A stretch of 31,502 bases of DNA from a virus: positions 1-31,502 of the IMG/VR virus record IMGVR_UViG_3300048017_000005, one strand, 5' to 3'. A program made the position numbers and the translations under genes. A model generated the notes under the pieces. The model searched no databases. It was not told the DNA's origin and worked only from the letters and a program-made list of their open reading frames with translations. This document shows, piece after piece, positions 1 through 8,367 of this stretch. How positions within the stretch are numbered: position 1 is the first letter of the stretch; each line of letters starts with the position of its first letter.

Positions 1-3000
1 TTGCCAAACAACTTTGACAGACAAGATTTTGGAAACTACTATACTGGAGCAACATACGCAGACGTAGTTGTTGACGGAGGCTTTGATGAAGACGATCTTC
101 CAGTAACCTTTATCTCAGACAAGAAAAAAGAAAACCTCCTCTACTCACTTGAGGATTGCTTCGGAAAGTTTAGACCACGTTCTGGAATCAACAAACTTAG
201 ATACTTCGATGGCAAGGTAACACACCACACAAACATCAACCTAGCAGAGCGTCCTCGCTACTACATGTCCTCAAAGGAAGATATCTTCAAGTACTGGACA
301 TCGTACAGAACTGAAGCGGTAGATCTAGATGGCGATGGCAAGATGGATACCACTGTAGAGAGAGGCATTGCAAGCAGTGCTAACGTATATGGCAGAAACT
401 ATATAGATGACACTGCTCCTTTTGTTGTCTACAAGAATCCAGTACCTGCTAATAGGGTTGTCGTTAAGATGCAGACCCACGTTGGAACAAAGGACCTAGG
501 TCCATTCTCCAGTATCACAGGCTCATTTGGAGATCCACTATTCGGAGACTCCAACAAGTATGCCCCAGTTAAATGGAAGATTCAGTACCTAGAGAATGAT
601 TCTTGGGCTGACGCAATCGTGTTTGATAACCAGTCTTCTCGCATCGATGGCTCACCTATAGTCAAGGCTGACGGATATGTTGAGATTGCTTACGGTCTAG
701 TAGTTCCAGACAAGTACAGGGACTTCTTTGTAAAGGCAGGAGAGTACACGTCGGAAGACTTCCTACCATCAACATCGACAGATGGATATGCTTACTTAAT
801 TAAAGAGAACTCCTCAGATATCGGATACTACAAAATTTGGCAAGATGAACTATCTGACTACGCCACCTTCGTGCCAACCTACGAATGGTACGTAGAAGAG
901 GAGACCATCAACAGGGCAACAAACTTTGTTACAGACCTTACCAACCCAGAGTCTTTTACCGATACGGCAAATCAGAGAACACGCTTCCGTGAGTTCCAGA
1001 ACCTACAGGGTCTAAGAATTGTTGTAGAGACGATGAACAAGTCTGAGACAACCTTTGACCTTATTGAACTGTCACCAAGACTTGCAGTTGACCTATCCGA
1101 CAAGACTAGTTCTTTTAGCGTAAAGAAGAGTGCCTCCGATCTTGGGGTAGCAGGATTGCCAGTGTCACAACTACTAGCGTCCACAGGCTCACTAGAACTA
1201 TTTGACTATGACCAGGCATTCTGGGATACGAATACTACCAGCCTAATCTATGGTCACTCAACAAAGACTGTTCAGATAAAACTTTACGAGGTTGTAGTTA
1301 ATGTAAATAATTACGATTATCACATCCCAATTAAGACAATGTATGTCGAAGGCTTGCCAAGCATTAATAATGAAGACAGGTCAGTCTCACTTAGACTTCG
1401 AGACATGTTCTTTCACTTTGAATCACAGAGAGCACCAGAAATCTTAATTCAGAATGCTTCAGTCAGTTATGCAGCCTCTCTGCTTCTAGACTCTATTGGA
1501 TTCTCAAACTATATGTTTAAGAGAAATGCGGATGAGAATGAGGCTACCATTCCATACTTCTTTGTTGCTCCAGATATTAGCGTTGCTCAGGCACTTCAAG
1601 ATCTAGCAATCTCAACCCAGACCGCTATGTTCTTTGACGAGTACAATAACTTTATCATGATGAGCAAAGATTACATGATGCCAACACTTGCAGATAGAGA
1701 GACTGATGCTACTATCTATGGTTCAAATGATTTTGTGGATACTGGAATTCTTGAGAATGGAACATCGTCATCTTCCGCAGTACTAGCCAACATGATATCT
1801 ATCACTGGCGAGGACATGTCTCCATACAACAATGGACAGATTAACTATACTACTAGATACATTCAGCGTTCTTACGGAGCAATTCGTCAAGCAATGCTTC
1901 TGGACAAAGAGAAGACTTGGATCTACAAGCCTGTTCCACTATGGGCGGTATCTGGAACAGACAACACGAAGTCTGAAAATGATGAGACTAGCCAGATGTC
2001 AACGTATACCCTATCAGCCATCCCCCTCAATAGCAATCTAACTAACGTTGCCCCTTATGTCCTGAGAAACACGCTTGTAAACAATGTAATGGACTTGGGG
2101 GAGGGTGTCTACTGGATCTCTCGCTACAACGGTTACTTCTATGCTAATGGAGAGATTATCCGTTACGATGCTGTAGAGTACAATATTTCTGGTTATGGAG
2201 ATGTTTGGATTACCAGCCTGCAGGATTACCAGAACTACTTCTCAAAACTACCATTCAACGGAAAGATCTACCCTACAGGCCGTGTAAAGATTTTCGCAGA
2301 GCCTAATTATCAGACCATCGAAGGCCAGATCAAGATGGTCGATGGACCAGTGGTAAAGCACGGTCGTGCTCAGTTTGGAACAGAGATTCAGTATCACCAA
2401 GCAGGCCTATCGACATATTGGACAGACAACGCCAACATCCGTGGATGCAAGATGCAATCCAACTATCTGTTTAATACATCCGATGGAGAGTTCTTGCTAA
2501 GAAATGTATCTAGCACAGGAACTACCGTAACCACAAAATCAATCGTTGGCCTTCAAGTTGGCCAGGTAATCTCATTCGTAAGCGGCACAGGAAAGTTGGC
2601 AGCAGTCGGAGATACAAAGATTACCGCAATCAATTCAGTCAAGAATACCGAGACTGGGAATTACTTTTTTACTATTGACAAGACACCAGTAACAGCACTA
2701 AGTAGTGCCAGCATCTCAATATCCTATGAATTGAATACAACCACTGGGGCAGCAGGCGTTGACAACACTACTGCAGCAAAGACAACACGTTCTGGACTAA
2801 TCAAGAACTTCATGGATAGTGGATACGTAGAAGATACTAAGAACAATCTTGTGTCTATGAGTAGCCCAGCCATGCTGCAGGCATCTGCCTTGGTCATGAA
2901 CGGACCAACCTTTGAGGCAGCGGACAAGCCCCTAGACTTTATTTCTTATGTTTACAAGCCACTTGCTGACCGATTCAATCACTTTGGGACAAGGCTAAGA

Positions 3001-4410
3001 CTTATTGGCAAGGTAAAGAATGACACGACAATTGGACAGACTGGAACAGGTGGATCATCATACTACTCTGTTGCAGGAACATCTCCAGACAGCAGCATAT
3101 CGATCGCTGGATCTTCTGGCGGCCTTGGCGTAATGCTAAACCCAGCAACGAACAACGGATACTATTTTGAAATCATCGCACTGTCTGAGGCAGACGTTTC
3201 TGGATATACAGCAGGTAGCGATATCAACAATGTAATCTTCTACAAGATAGTTAAGGATGCAACTTCTGGAGAAGCAGTGCCTGTAAAACTTTGGGGCGGC
3301 ATGGCCTCGATTCTGGTTGACACTGGAGACTTTGTTGGCCAGGGAAGACTTAATGATGGTGGAGACCCAACGGTATACGACCTAGCCGTAGAGCACGAAA
3401 AGGTTGATGAGAAGACCTCTAGATTCCACTTGTTTATTAATGATAAACTAGTACAAGTTGTAGACGATACAGATCCGTTGCCAGTGTACAACAACATGGC
3501 CCTGTTTGTGCGTGGTTCAGCCAGAGTAATGTTTGAGAACGTCTATGCTCTTGTTGGAGACTACTCAAAGAACACATCATTCCTATTGGACACCCCAACA
3601 GCACAGGTATTCTCTGACCACCAGATTAATGCCAGCGATGCTTTTAGAAAGTATTCACTTAGCGGCATGGTTCAGTCTGTCTATCTTTCTGGAATTACCT
3701 CTGCAGATAGCCCGAAGTATAAGATTTATTTTGAGGAATTCGGAACCATCATGCGTGAAGCGGCATACTTCAATATTCGATATGACAAGGCATACCCAGC
3801 ACTATACGCAAAGATAACCCCTACCTTTAATAGACTGAAGGGATACGTTGTCTCTGGCTTTGTGCCAACTGCATATGGTGCAGAGTTTTTAGTATTCAAC
3901 GCAACCGACACAGCACTGAGCCTAGATGAGACAACAGGAAACTACTTGCAGATTCAGGGCGTTGCCTTTACTCAGGAATCTAAGCAATCTCTAACCGTCG
4001 ATGACTACTTCTCTAGATCAAGCAGCCTGTCAAACCCAGTCTTCGTTGAGCAAGACCTAGTCACATCCCCAATCGCACAAAAAGAATTGTTCATGGATAT
4101 CAAGAACAGCAGGTTGACATATGGCAATAAGGAGTTTACACTAGAGGTTCCTTATGTTCAGACCCAAGACGATGCGAGAGACCTAATGGCCTGGATCATA
4201 TCGAAGACCCATAAGCCTAGAAAGTCTATTGGAGTTAAGATGTTTGCAATGCCTACCCTACAACTAGGAGACATTGTAAAGGTTCAATACGTTAATGCAG
4301 ATGGGCTAGACGAGATTGGGACAGACAACAGGTTTGTGGTTTACAGCATCGACTACTCCAGATCCACAGAAGGTCCAGAAATGACAGTTTATTTAAGTGA
4401 GGTCCTGTAA
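1..4410 (+). CDS. Very large phage tail protein (tail-tip/baseplate type), possibly 5'-partial
   Basis: Open for 1469 codons from the first base, which reads TTG. The window edge hides whether this is the true start or whether some N-terminal residues are missing. It is the largest protein here and heads a run of tail genes, so a siphovirus tail-tip or baseplate role at the virion end is likely. Residues about 1040-1185 look like a concanavalin/LamG-type beta-sandwich, with the strand motifs GYYFEIIAL, RFHLFINDKLVQVV and MFENVYAL; this could bind host glycans. The last 100 residues (FTLEVPYVQTQDDARDLMAW, then LQLGDIVKVQY and a FVVYSIDYS-type strand) resemble the C-terminal part of tail-hub or tail-associated proteins. 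No signal peptide or membrane segment is seen. The stop overlaps the next ATG (TAATG). The tail role is confident; the domain calls are by eye. Confidence 0.8.
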   Translation: MPNNFDRQDFGNYYTGATYADVVVDGGFDEDDLPVTFISDKKKENLLYSLEDCFGKFRPRSGINKLRYFDGKVTHHTNINLAERPRYYMSSKEDIFKYWTSYRTEAVDLDGDGKMDTTVERGIASSANVYGRNYIDDTAPFVVYKNPVPANRVVVKMQTHVGTKDLGPFSSITGSFGDPLFGDSNKYAPVKWKIQYLENDSWADAIVFDNQSSRIDGSPIVKADGYVEIAYGLVVPDKYRDFFVKAGEYTSEDFLPSTSTDGYAYLIKENSSDIGYYKIWQDELSDYATFVPTYEWYVEEETINRATNFVTDLTNPESFTDTANQRTRFREFQNLQGLRIVVETMNKSETTFDLIELSPRLAVDLSDKTSSFSVKKSASDLGVAGLPVSQLLASTGSLELFDYDQAFWDTNTTSLIYGHSTKTVQIKLYEVVVNVNNYDYHIPIKTMYVEGLPSINNEDRSVSLRLRDMFFHFESQRAPEILIQNASVSYAASLLLDSIGFSNYMFKRNADENEATIPYFFVAPDISVAQALQDLAISTQTAMFFDEYNNFIMMSKDYMMPTLADRETDATIYGSNDFVDTGILENGTSSSSAVLANMISITGEDMSPYNNGQINYTTRYIQRSYGAIRQAMLLDKEKTWIYKPVPLWAVSGTDNTKSENDETSQMSTYTLSAIPLNSNLTNVAPYVLRNTLVNNVMDLGEGVYWISRYNGYFYANGEIIRYDAVEYNISGYGDVWITSLQDYQNYFSKLPFNGKIYPTGRVKIFAEPNYQTIEGQIKMVDGPVVKHGRAQFGTEIQYHQAGLSTYWTDNANIRGCKMQSNYLFNTSDGEFLLRNVSSTGTTVTTKSIVGLQVGQVISFVSGTGKLAAVGDTKITAINSVKNTETGNYFFTIDKTPVTALSSASISISYELNTTTGAAGVDNTTAAKTTRSGLIKNFMDSGYVEDTKNNLVSMSSPAMLQASALVMNGPTFEAADKPLDFISYVYKPLADRFNHFGTRLRLIGKVKNDTTIGQTGTGGSSYYSVAGTSPDSSISIAGSSGGLGVMLNPATNNGYYFEIIALSEADVSGYTAGSDINNVIFYKIVKDATSGEAVPVKLWGGMASILVDTGDFVGQGRLNDGGDPTVYDLAVEHEKVDEKTSRFHLFINDKLVQVVDDTDPLPVYNNMALFVRGSARVMFENVYALVGDYSKNTSFLLDTPTAQVFSDHQINASDAFRKYSLSGMVQSVYLSGITSADSPKYKIYFEEFGTIMREAAYFNIRYDKAYPALYAKITPTFNRLKGYVVSGFVPTAYGAEFLVFNATDTALSLDETTGNYLQIQGVAFTQESKQSLTVDDYFSRSSSLSNPVFVEQDLVTSPIAQKELFMDIKNSRLTYGNKEFTLEVPYVQTQDDARDLMAWIISKTHKPRKSIGVKMFAMPTLQLGDIVKVQYVNADGLDEIGTDNRFVVYSIDYSRSTEGPEMTVYLSEVL

Positions 4411-4889
4411 TGTCAAATGCAACTCCAGATGTGCCAGTAAACGACGGAACAAAGACTGTCGGTGCCGTTAAGATACCAGAGCAATACCTAATCAAGATTA
4501 AGGAAGAAGATCTTCCAATCGACGTGATGGCTGGAATGATCTTTGAAGATATTGGTGGCCAAGAACTGCTGAGTCTTACAAGAAACGACATCGTGAATGG
4601 CCAGGACATAACTTATCAGCCAATCAAGAACTTGTCAAGCCTCTACTTTCAATACAACCCAAACAACCTGCTCAAACTAAACAACACGTCGGATGCAAGG
4701 TTCAAGAAGTACGCCATTAAGTTTAGCGACTATGTCCCAGATATTGGCACAGGGCCAAATGGCGAAACCGTATACATCGAAGATGCAACAGGTGATCTGA
4801 TCATCAACGTTCTAAATCTGCCAAGAGGCTACGAGGTAGAGGTAGAAATCCTTGACGATGGCACCGTACTTGATGATACAATATACTAG
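4410..4889 (+). CDS. Putative minor tail/baseplate protein, 159 aa
   Basis: The start ATG shares one base with the stop of the giant tail gene, so the two are translationally coupled. The 159-residue product is acidic and soluble, with no signal peptide or membrane segment. Its C-terminal half (DYVPDIG, GETVYIEDATGDLIINVLN, then GYEVEVEILDDG) has the alternating pattern of a small beta-sandwich, as in many tail decoration or fiber-attachment proteins. I do not recognise a named family. Its place between the tail-tip gene and a fiber-like gene is the main argument for a structural role. The next gene follows after 9 bases with its own AGGAG ribosome-binding site. Confidence 0.6.
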   Translation: MSNATPDVPVNDGTKTVGAVKIPEQYLIKIKEEDLPIDVMAGMIFEDIGGQELLSLTRNDIVNGQDITYQPIKNLSSLYFQYNPNNLLKLNNTSDARFKKYAIKFSDYVPDIGTGPNGETVYIEDATGDLIINVLNLPRGYEVEVEILDDGTVLDDTIY

Positions 4890-4898
4890 GAGATTTAC

Positions 4899-6284
4899 AT
4901 GATTACTAACAACGGAAAAAGAATTTTAGGCAAGTACCTCATTGGTCAAGCCCCTGCCTATGCATCTTATATTGCGGTAGGCTGTGGAGCACAACCTCTT
5001 GCCATAGACGATGCCCTAGACGACTACTCGAATAAGCAAAACCTGGACTTCGAGATGTTCAGAGTGCCCATTGAATCACGAGGGTATGTTGTTGAAAATG
5101 AGAATGGTGTCGATATCTCCAAGATTGTGTTCACTGCTGAACTTCCAACAGCAGAACGATACGAGATTACAGAGATAGCCCTATACTCTGCAGGATCTAA
5201 CCCATCTGCAGCCACTTACGATAGCAGAACCATCCTCTCATTCTCAAATTCTGAGGTATGGAAGTATCACTCTGCAACCACCAACGTTACAGATATTCCA
5301 GAAATTCTGTATCCACTAGACTCTGGATACTTTAAGATCGCTACTGGTCTAGGAAATCAGACATTTGTCACTTTTACCACTACTACCAATCACTCAATGC
5401 AGGTTGGAGACATTGTCTCTATCAGCAAACTTTCGTCAACATCTAACCAGACAGAGATTATCCAGGCAACCATTTCTGCTGTTCCAACCTCAAGCAGTTT
5501 TGTTGTTGCGAGCACACTGACTGGCCCTTCAGTTCCTACAGGATATGCAAGCATTGACGACAACAACAACGTGATCAGATCTGCAGAACCAGCAATCAGA
5601 ACAAGCGTTAGCAATAGACTGTTCAGCAACACAGATAGAATCGCAAGGTATGAAAACTGCAGGTTCCTAAACAGCACAATTCTTCTGAATGGAAACCTGT
5701 CCGACATCACCTACGACCCTCTGACTGGCGATGTGGGCTTTAACTCACTAAACGATGATGCGACTAACCACATCCACCTAGATGGGGTAGACCTAGACCT
5801 TAGCAAGAACGCCCCCACTGATGAATTAAGATTAGCACTGTCTGTCATTAATAGAGATGGAGAGGCTACAAACTCAAATCCAAAAGAGGTAAGACTTGTC
5901 CTAGAGTTTGGTTCGTCTGAAGACCCAGACATCGAATCTGCACAACTACAGGTTGTCCTATCCGACACAGACTACGAGTTTGACTCAAACAGGTATATCG
6001 TAGTCAGAAAGCAGTTGCAAGACCTAGTTAAGCAGCCAGGGTTCTCTTGGAACCTTGTAAAGGTTATCAAGGTTTATGCCACAGTGATCAACCAAGATGA
6101 CGAGGTGTCAGACCAGTTCCTGGTAGCCTTAGATGCACTCAGACTTGAAAACATTAACACTGCAAACCCACTATACGGAATGACTGGATACTCAGTAATC
6201 AAAACCGCAAATGCTTCTACTATCAAGAAGTTGGAGAACACCTCAAACTCAATTGAGTTTAGATTGGCAATTGGTATTGAGTAA
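4899..6284 (+). CDS. Putative tail fiber/baseplate structural protein, 461 aa
   Basis: ATG preceded by a strong AGGAG at 4888-4892. The N-terminus (ITNNGKRILGKYLIGQAPAY, then SYIAVGCG) followed by a motif like ELPTAERYEITEIALYSAG resembles the start of fiber or appendage proteins in phages of Gram-positive hosts, where this segment anchors to the baseplate. The middle is beta-rich and Ser/Thr-rich (residues about 145-235). The C-terminal part (about 270-400) reads like a jelly-roll carbohydrate-binding domain: ILLNGNLSDITYDP, HIHLDGVDLDLSKN, then long alternating strands. Receptor contact is therefore plausible, but it is inference. The stop overlaps the following ATG (TAATG). There are no catalytic motifs. 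Confidence 0.6.
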   Translation: MITNNGKRILGKYLIGQAPAYASYIAVGCGAQPLAIDDALDDYSNKQNLDFEMFRVPIESRGYVVENENGVDISKIVFTAELPTAERYEITEIALYSAGSNPSAATYDSRTILSFSNSEVWKYHSATTNVTDIPEILYPLDSGYFKIATGLGNQTFVTFTTTTNHSMQVGDIVSISKLSSTSNQTEIIQATISAVPTSSSFVVASTLTGPSVPTGYASIDDNNNVIRSAEPAIRTSVSNRLFSNTDRIARYENCRFLNSTILLNGNLSDITYDPLTGDVGFNSLNDDATNHIHLDGVDLDLSKNAPTDELRLALSVINRDGEATNSNPKEVRLVLEFGSSEDPDIESAQLQVVLSDTDYEFDSNRYIVVRKQLQDLVKQPGFSWNLVKVIKVYATVINQDDEVSDQFLVALDALRLENINTANPLYGMTGYSVIKTANASTIKKLENTSNSIEFRLAIGIE

Positions 6285-6820
6285 TGGCTGACGAGGGAAT
6301 CAAAAAGGTAACGGTATTAAAGAAGAATCTTCCACCATTGGGAAAGATCTCAGGATCCTATGTCGTCCGTTATAGAATCTCCACAGACGACAAAAACAGA
6401 ACATCGCACTGGTCTCCAACATACACCCTGGGCACTGATCAATTTTCTGGAGAGCAGGTTCCAGCCTCAATCTCTTACTCGCAAGATGCCCTTAGCCAGA
6501 ACCTGGTCAAACTTATCTGGACTCCAGACACAGAACTTGAGTTGGACAAGTTCGACATCTATACTAGAGTTATCGGAGTTACAACTCCTGCTGGGGCAAC
6601 AGAGGCAGATGCCTATCCTTGGAAGTTTATTGGAACAATATCATCCACCACCTATGAGGCTGTCATTCCAGCAACAGTGCTACCGATAACGACACCAAAG
6701 ACAACAGTTCGTGTAAACTCTAAGTCCTTCCAGGTGGCGGTACAGATTCCAACGCACATCAAGGCTATCTCTGAAGAGGCTAATCTTTACACTTCCCCTG
6801 TAAAGACTTTAGTGGTATAA
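6284..6820 (+). CDS. Putative structural protein with fibronectin-III-like domain, 178 aa
   Basis: The ATG overlaps the previous stop. After a short basic N-terminus, residues about 18-125 look like a fibronectin type III or related Ig-like fold: SGSYVVRYRISTDDKNRTSHWSP, LVKLIWTPDTELELDKFDIYT and WKFIGTISSTTYEA match the usual strand and Trp/Tyr positions. Such domains are common in tail appendages and are thought to bind surface sugars weakly. The C-terminus (VRVNSKSFQVAVQIPTHIK) is more beta structure. No enzyme motif is visible. Coupling to the fiber-like gene supports a shared tail appendage. Confidence 0.55.
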   Translation: MADEGIKKVTVLKKNLPPLGKISGSYVVRYRISTDDKNRTSHWSPTYTLGTDQFSGEQVPASISYSQDALSQNLVKLIWTPDTELELDKFDIYTRVIGVTTPAGATEADAYPWKFIGTISSTTYEAVIPATVLPITTPKTTVRVNSKSFQVAVQIPTHIKAISEEANLYTSPVKTLVV

Positions 6821-6830
6821 TAGAACCACT
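6811..6830 (+). promoter_or_regulatory. Extended -10 promoter candidate inside a perfect inverted repeat
   Basis: TGGTATAAT at 6813-6821 fits the extended -10 form TGnTATAAT. It lies inside a perfect 6-bp inverted repeat, AGTGGT at 6811-6816 and ACCACT at 6825-6830, which directly abuts the ATG at 6831. No good -35 box is seen. A start about 7 nt after the -10 would give a leader of only about 3 nt. Because the left arm also encodes the end of the upstream gene, chance cannot be excluded. Confidence 0.4.
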
Positions 6831-7274
6831 ATGGCAAAACTACCACTACCACAAAGAGGACAGCCGATCGATGTAGGATACATCAGTCAGGTCGCAACCG
6901 CAGTTAATCAATTGGCAGAAGAGATGAACTCATCTGGCTATCAGTTCGTTACAATCGACACCCCATCAATGGGAAAGCAAAACACAAGAATCTCTGAGAC
7001 AAAGATTATTGCTGCGTACGTTCAGGTGAACAATTCTACATCAGTGACTGGTGGAACAGAAAAAGAATTCTACTACACTTTCCCAGCAGACTTTAAGTAC
7101 GCACCTGTGGCTACGGCTACAGTTATTAATGTGGGTGCTACAGATGCAGGTGAAGATGTGACGGTAGTTCTTAAGACTGTTAGCACCTCTAGAATCGACG
7201 GAATCGTAAAGTTTAATACCACTGGAAAACTTTCCATTGGAGTAAACATTATTGCCGTTGGCATTCCAACCTAG
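6831..7274 (+). CDS. Putative phage structural protein, 147 aa
   Basis: The start is the first ATG after the previous stop, at a 10-base gap. There is no clear Shine-Dalgarno sequence, but an extended -10 lies just upstream. Residues 1-35 (PQRGQPIDVGYISQVATAVN) look like the short helical head of tail-fiber-associated proteins. The rest is a single beta domain, with YAPVATATVINVG, GEDVTVVLKTVS and a GKLSIGVNIIAVGIP C-terminus, typical of a small virion surface or fiber-tip domain. It is the last of the tail genes; the next gene is a DNA-binding protein. No named family is recognised. Confidence 0.55.
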   Translation: MAKLPLPQRGQPIDVGYISQVATAVNQLAEEMNSSGYQFVTIDTPSMGKQNTRISETKIIAAYVQVNNSTSVTGGTEKEFYYTFPADFKYAPVATATVINVGATDAGEDVTVVLKTVSTSRIDGIVKFNTTGKLSIGVNIIAVGIPT

Positions 7275-7281
7275 GAACGTC

Positions 7282-7824
7282 ATGTCAATTAAGAAGAAGT
7301 CTATTGAGGTAGAGGGATACAATTCCTTACCAGTAATCCCAGGCAGTAAGAAGGTCTGGTTTCTAAACGGAGAACTAGTCAGGGTTCACCATCTAAATAA
7401 ATCCAACGGAATCATGTCCGTATACAACATCATTCAGGATAGAATCGAAAGTTGTCTTATTAGTGATTTCAAGAAGAATCGTGAACGTGCTTTTACTGTT
7501 GGCGAAACCGCAGACCTAGTCAACAGACACAAGAAGTATCTCCCAGACCTGATGAAGCGTGGGGTTATTCCGTTTCCAACTGGTAGCCAAAAGGGTGGAG
7601 CCAGAGGCTGGCAGGTAAGAAGTTACTATTCGGAATCCCAAGTCAGAGAGATTCGTGATATACTTGCTACCTACCACATTGGGAGACCAAGGCTAGACAA
7701 ACTGATCACCAACGACATAACTCCTACAAAACAGGAGTTGACAAGGCGTATGGGCGATGGTATACTAACATATACAAGGACCGAAGATGGACGCTTTATC
7801 CCCATTTGGTCTGAATCAATTTAA
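7282..7824 (+). CDS. MerR-like helix-turn-helix DNA-binding protein
   Basis: The ATG at 7282 follows AGGAA by a few bases and comes after the previous stop; an in-frame upstream start at 7252 would overlap the tail gene and lacks an RBS. The product has 180 residues. Residues about 65-115 (FTVGETADLVNRHKKYLPDL, then a glycine/basic wing and YYSESQVREIRDIL) match the winged helix-turn-helix of the MerR/excisionase class: a helix that selects the site, a wing, then a helix. No MerR effector domain or metal-binding cysteine pattern follows. It sits at the boundary between tail and replication genes, and a near-consensus promoter lies in its own 3' end, so a transcription-control role is plausible but not shown. 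Confidence 0.6.
   Translation: MSIKKKSIEVEGYNSLPVIPGSKKVWFLNGELVRVHHLNKSNGIMSVYNIIQDRIESCLISDFKKNRERAFTVGETADLVNRHKKYLPDLMKRGVIPFPTGSQKGGARGWQVRSYYSESQVREIRDILATYHIGRPRLDKLITNDITPTKQELTRRMGDGILTYTRTEDGRFIPIWSESI
7738..7766 (+). promoter_or_regulatory. Near-consensus promoter for the replication operon
   Basis: TTGACA at 7738-7743, a 17-nt spacer, then TATACT at 7761-7766 preceded by TG-G (extended -10). This is the strongest sigma70-type match in the window. It lies inside the 3' end of the HTH gene. Transcription should begin near 7773 and cover the gene at 7846 and the helicase genes. A 5-bp inverted repeat, CTCCT/AGGAG at 7721-7737, abuts the -35 and might be an operator. Confidence 0.75.
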
Positions 7825-7845
7825 AGTTCTTGAAAGGAACTGGGT

Positions 7846-8055
7846 ATGAATAACGAAGAAACTAAGGTCACTGTAGGCCTAGGATATACTTTAAATCTGG
7901 GAAACTTCCAGTCATTGCGTATTGACCTATCTGTCACAGACAACAAGCGTGAGGGTGAAAACACCAACGAGGCATTTGACCGAGTATACTCTTTCGTTGA
8001 GGCAAAACTATCTGAGAAGGTCAAGGAAGCAACCTCCGAAATCGAAAGTAAGTAA
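7846..8055 (+). CDS. Small conserved-looking phage protein, 69 aa
   Basis: The ATG has AAGGAA at 7834-7839 at good spacing and is the first gene after the strong promoter at 7738. The product is acidic. It begins with a beta-type segment (KVTVGLGYTLNLGNFQSLRI, then DLSVTD) and ends in a charged helix (AFDRVYSFVEAKLSEKVKEA). This could be a small strand-strand-helix fold, and such genes often sit beside phage helicases. No function is recognised. The stop codon abuts the next ATG, so the pair is probably translated together. Confidence 0.6.
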   Translation: MNNEETKVTVGLGYTLNLGNFQSLRIDLSVTDNKREGENTNEAFDRVYSFVEAKLSEKVKEATSEIESK

Positions 8056-8367
8056 ATGGCTGTAGAACGCAAAGACCGAATGGCTTTGCTTTCTCGTTAC
8101 AGCAAGTTACACACTGCTAAGTATGAGCAAAAGCCATTACTAAATTTAAACGTAGAACAGTGGGCAGCCGATGCCCTAATTGAATCCTACACTTTACCTT
8201 TCTGCTATGATCTGCTAGACTATTACTTTAGCGTAGCACAGTCACCAACATGGAAATACTTTGCGAATTACGCAGACAAGATTATTGATAGTCGCACGGA
8301 CTACCAAAAAGACCTACAAGAAAGAGCAGAGCGACGAGCGAAAGCCAAAGCGTGGTTAAATGAATAA
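8056..8367 (+). CDS. Unknown protein upstream of helicase, 103 aa
   Basis: Starts directly after the preceding stop and overlaps the helicase gene by 8 bases, so all three are coupled. The protein is mostly helical and ends in a strongly charged helix (residues about 80-103, rich in Arg, Glu and Lys). It has aromatic clusters (LPFCYDLLDYYFSVA, SPTWKYFANYADK). There are no metal or nucleotide motifs. Its place just before a DnaB-type helicase makes a helicase loader or accessory factor an attractive guess, but nothing in the sequence proves it. Confidence 0.6.
   Translation: MAVERKDRMALLSRYSKLHTAKYEQKPLLNLNVEQWAADALIESYTLPFCYDLLDYYFSVAQSPTWKYFANYADKIIDSRTDYQKDLQERAERRAKAKAWLNE

Noticed and set aside
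4112-4140. TTGACA-17-TACACT inside the giant tail gene
   Set aside because: The -10 is weak with no TG extension, and it lies about 270 nt before the next gene; it is likely a coding coincidence.
4852-4887. TTGACG-19-TGATACAAT before the fiber-like gene
   Set aside because: The spacer is too long and the start would fall inside the ribosome-binding site.
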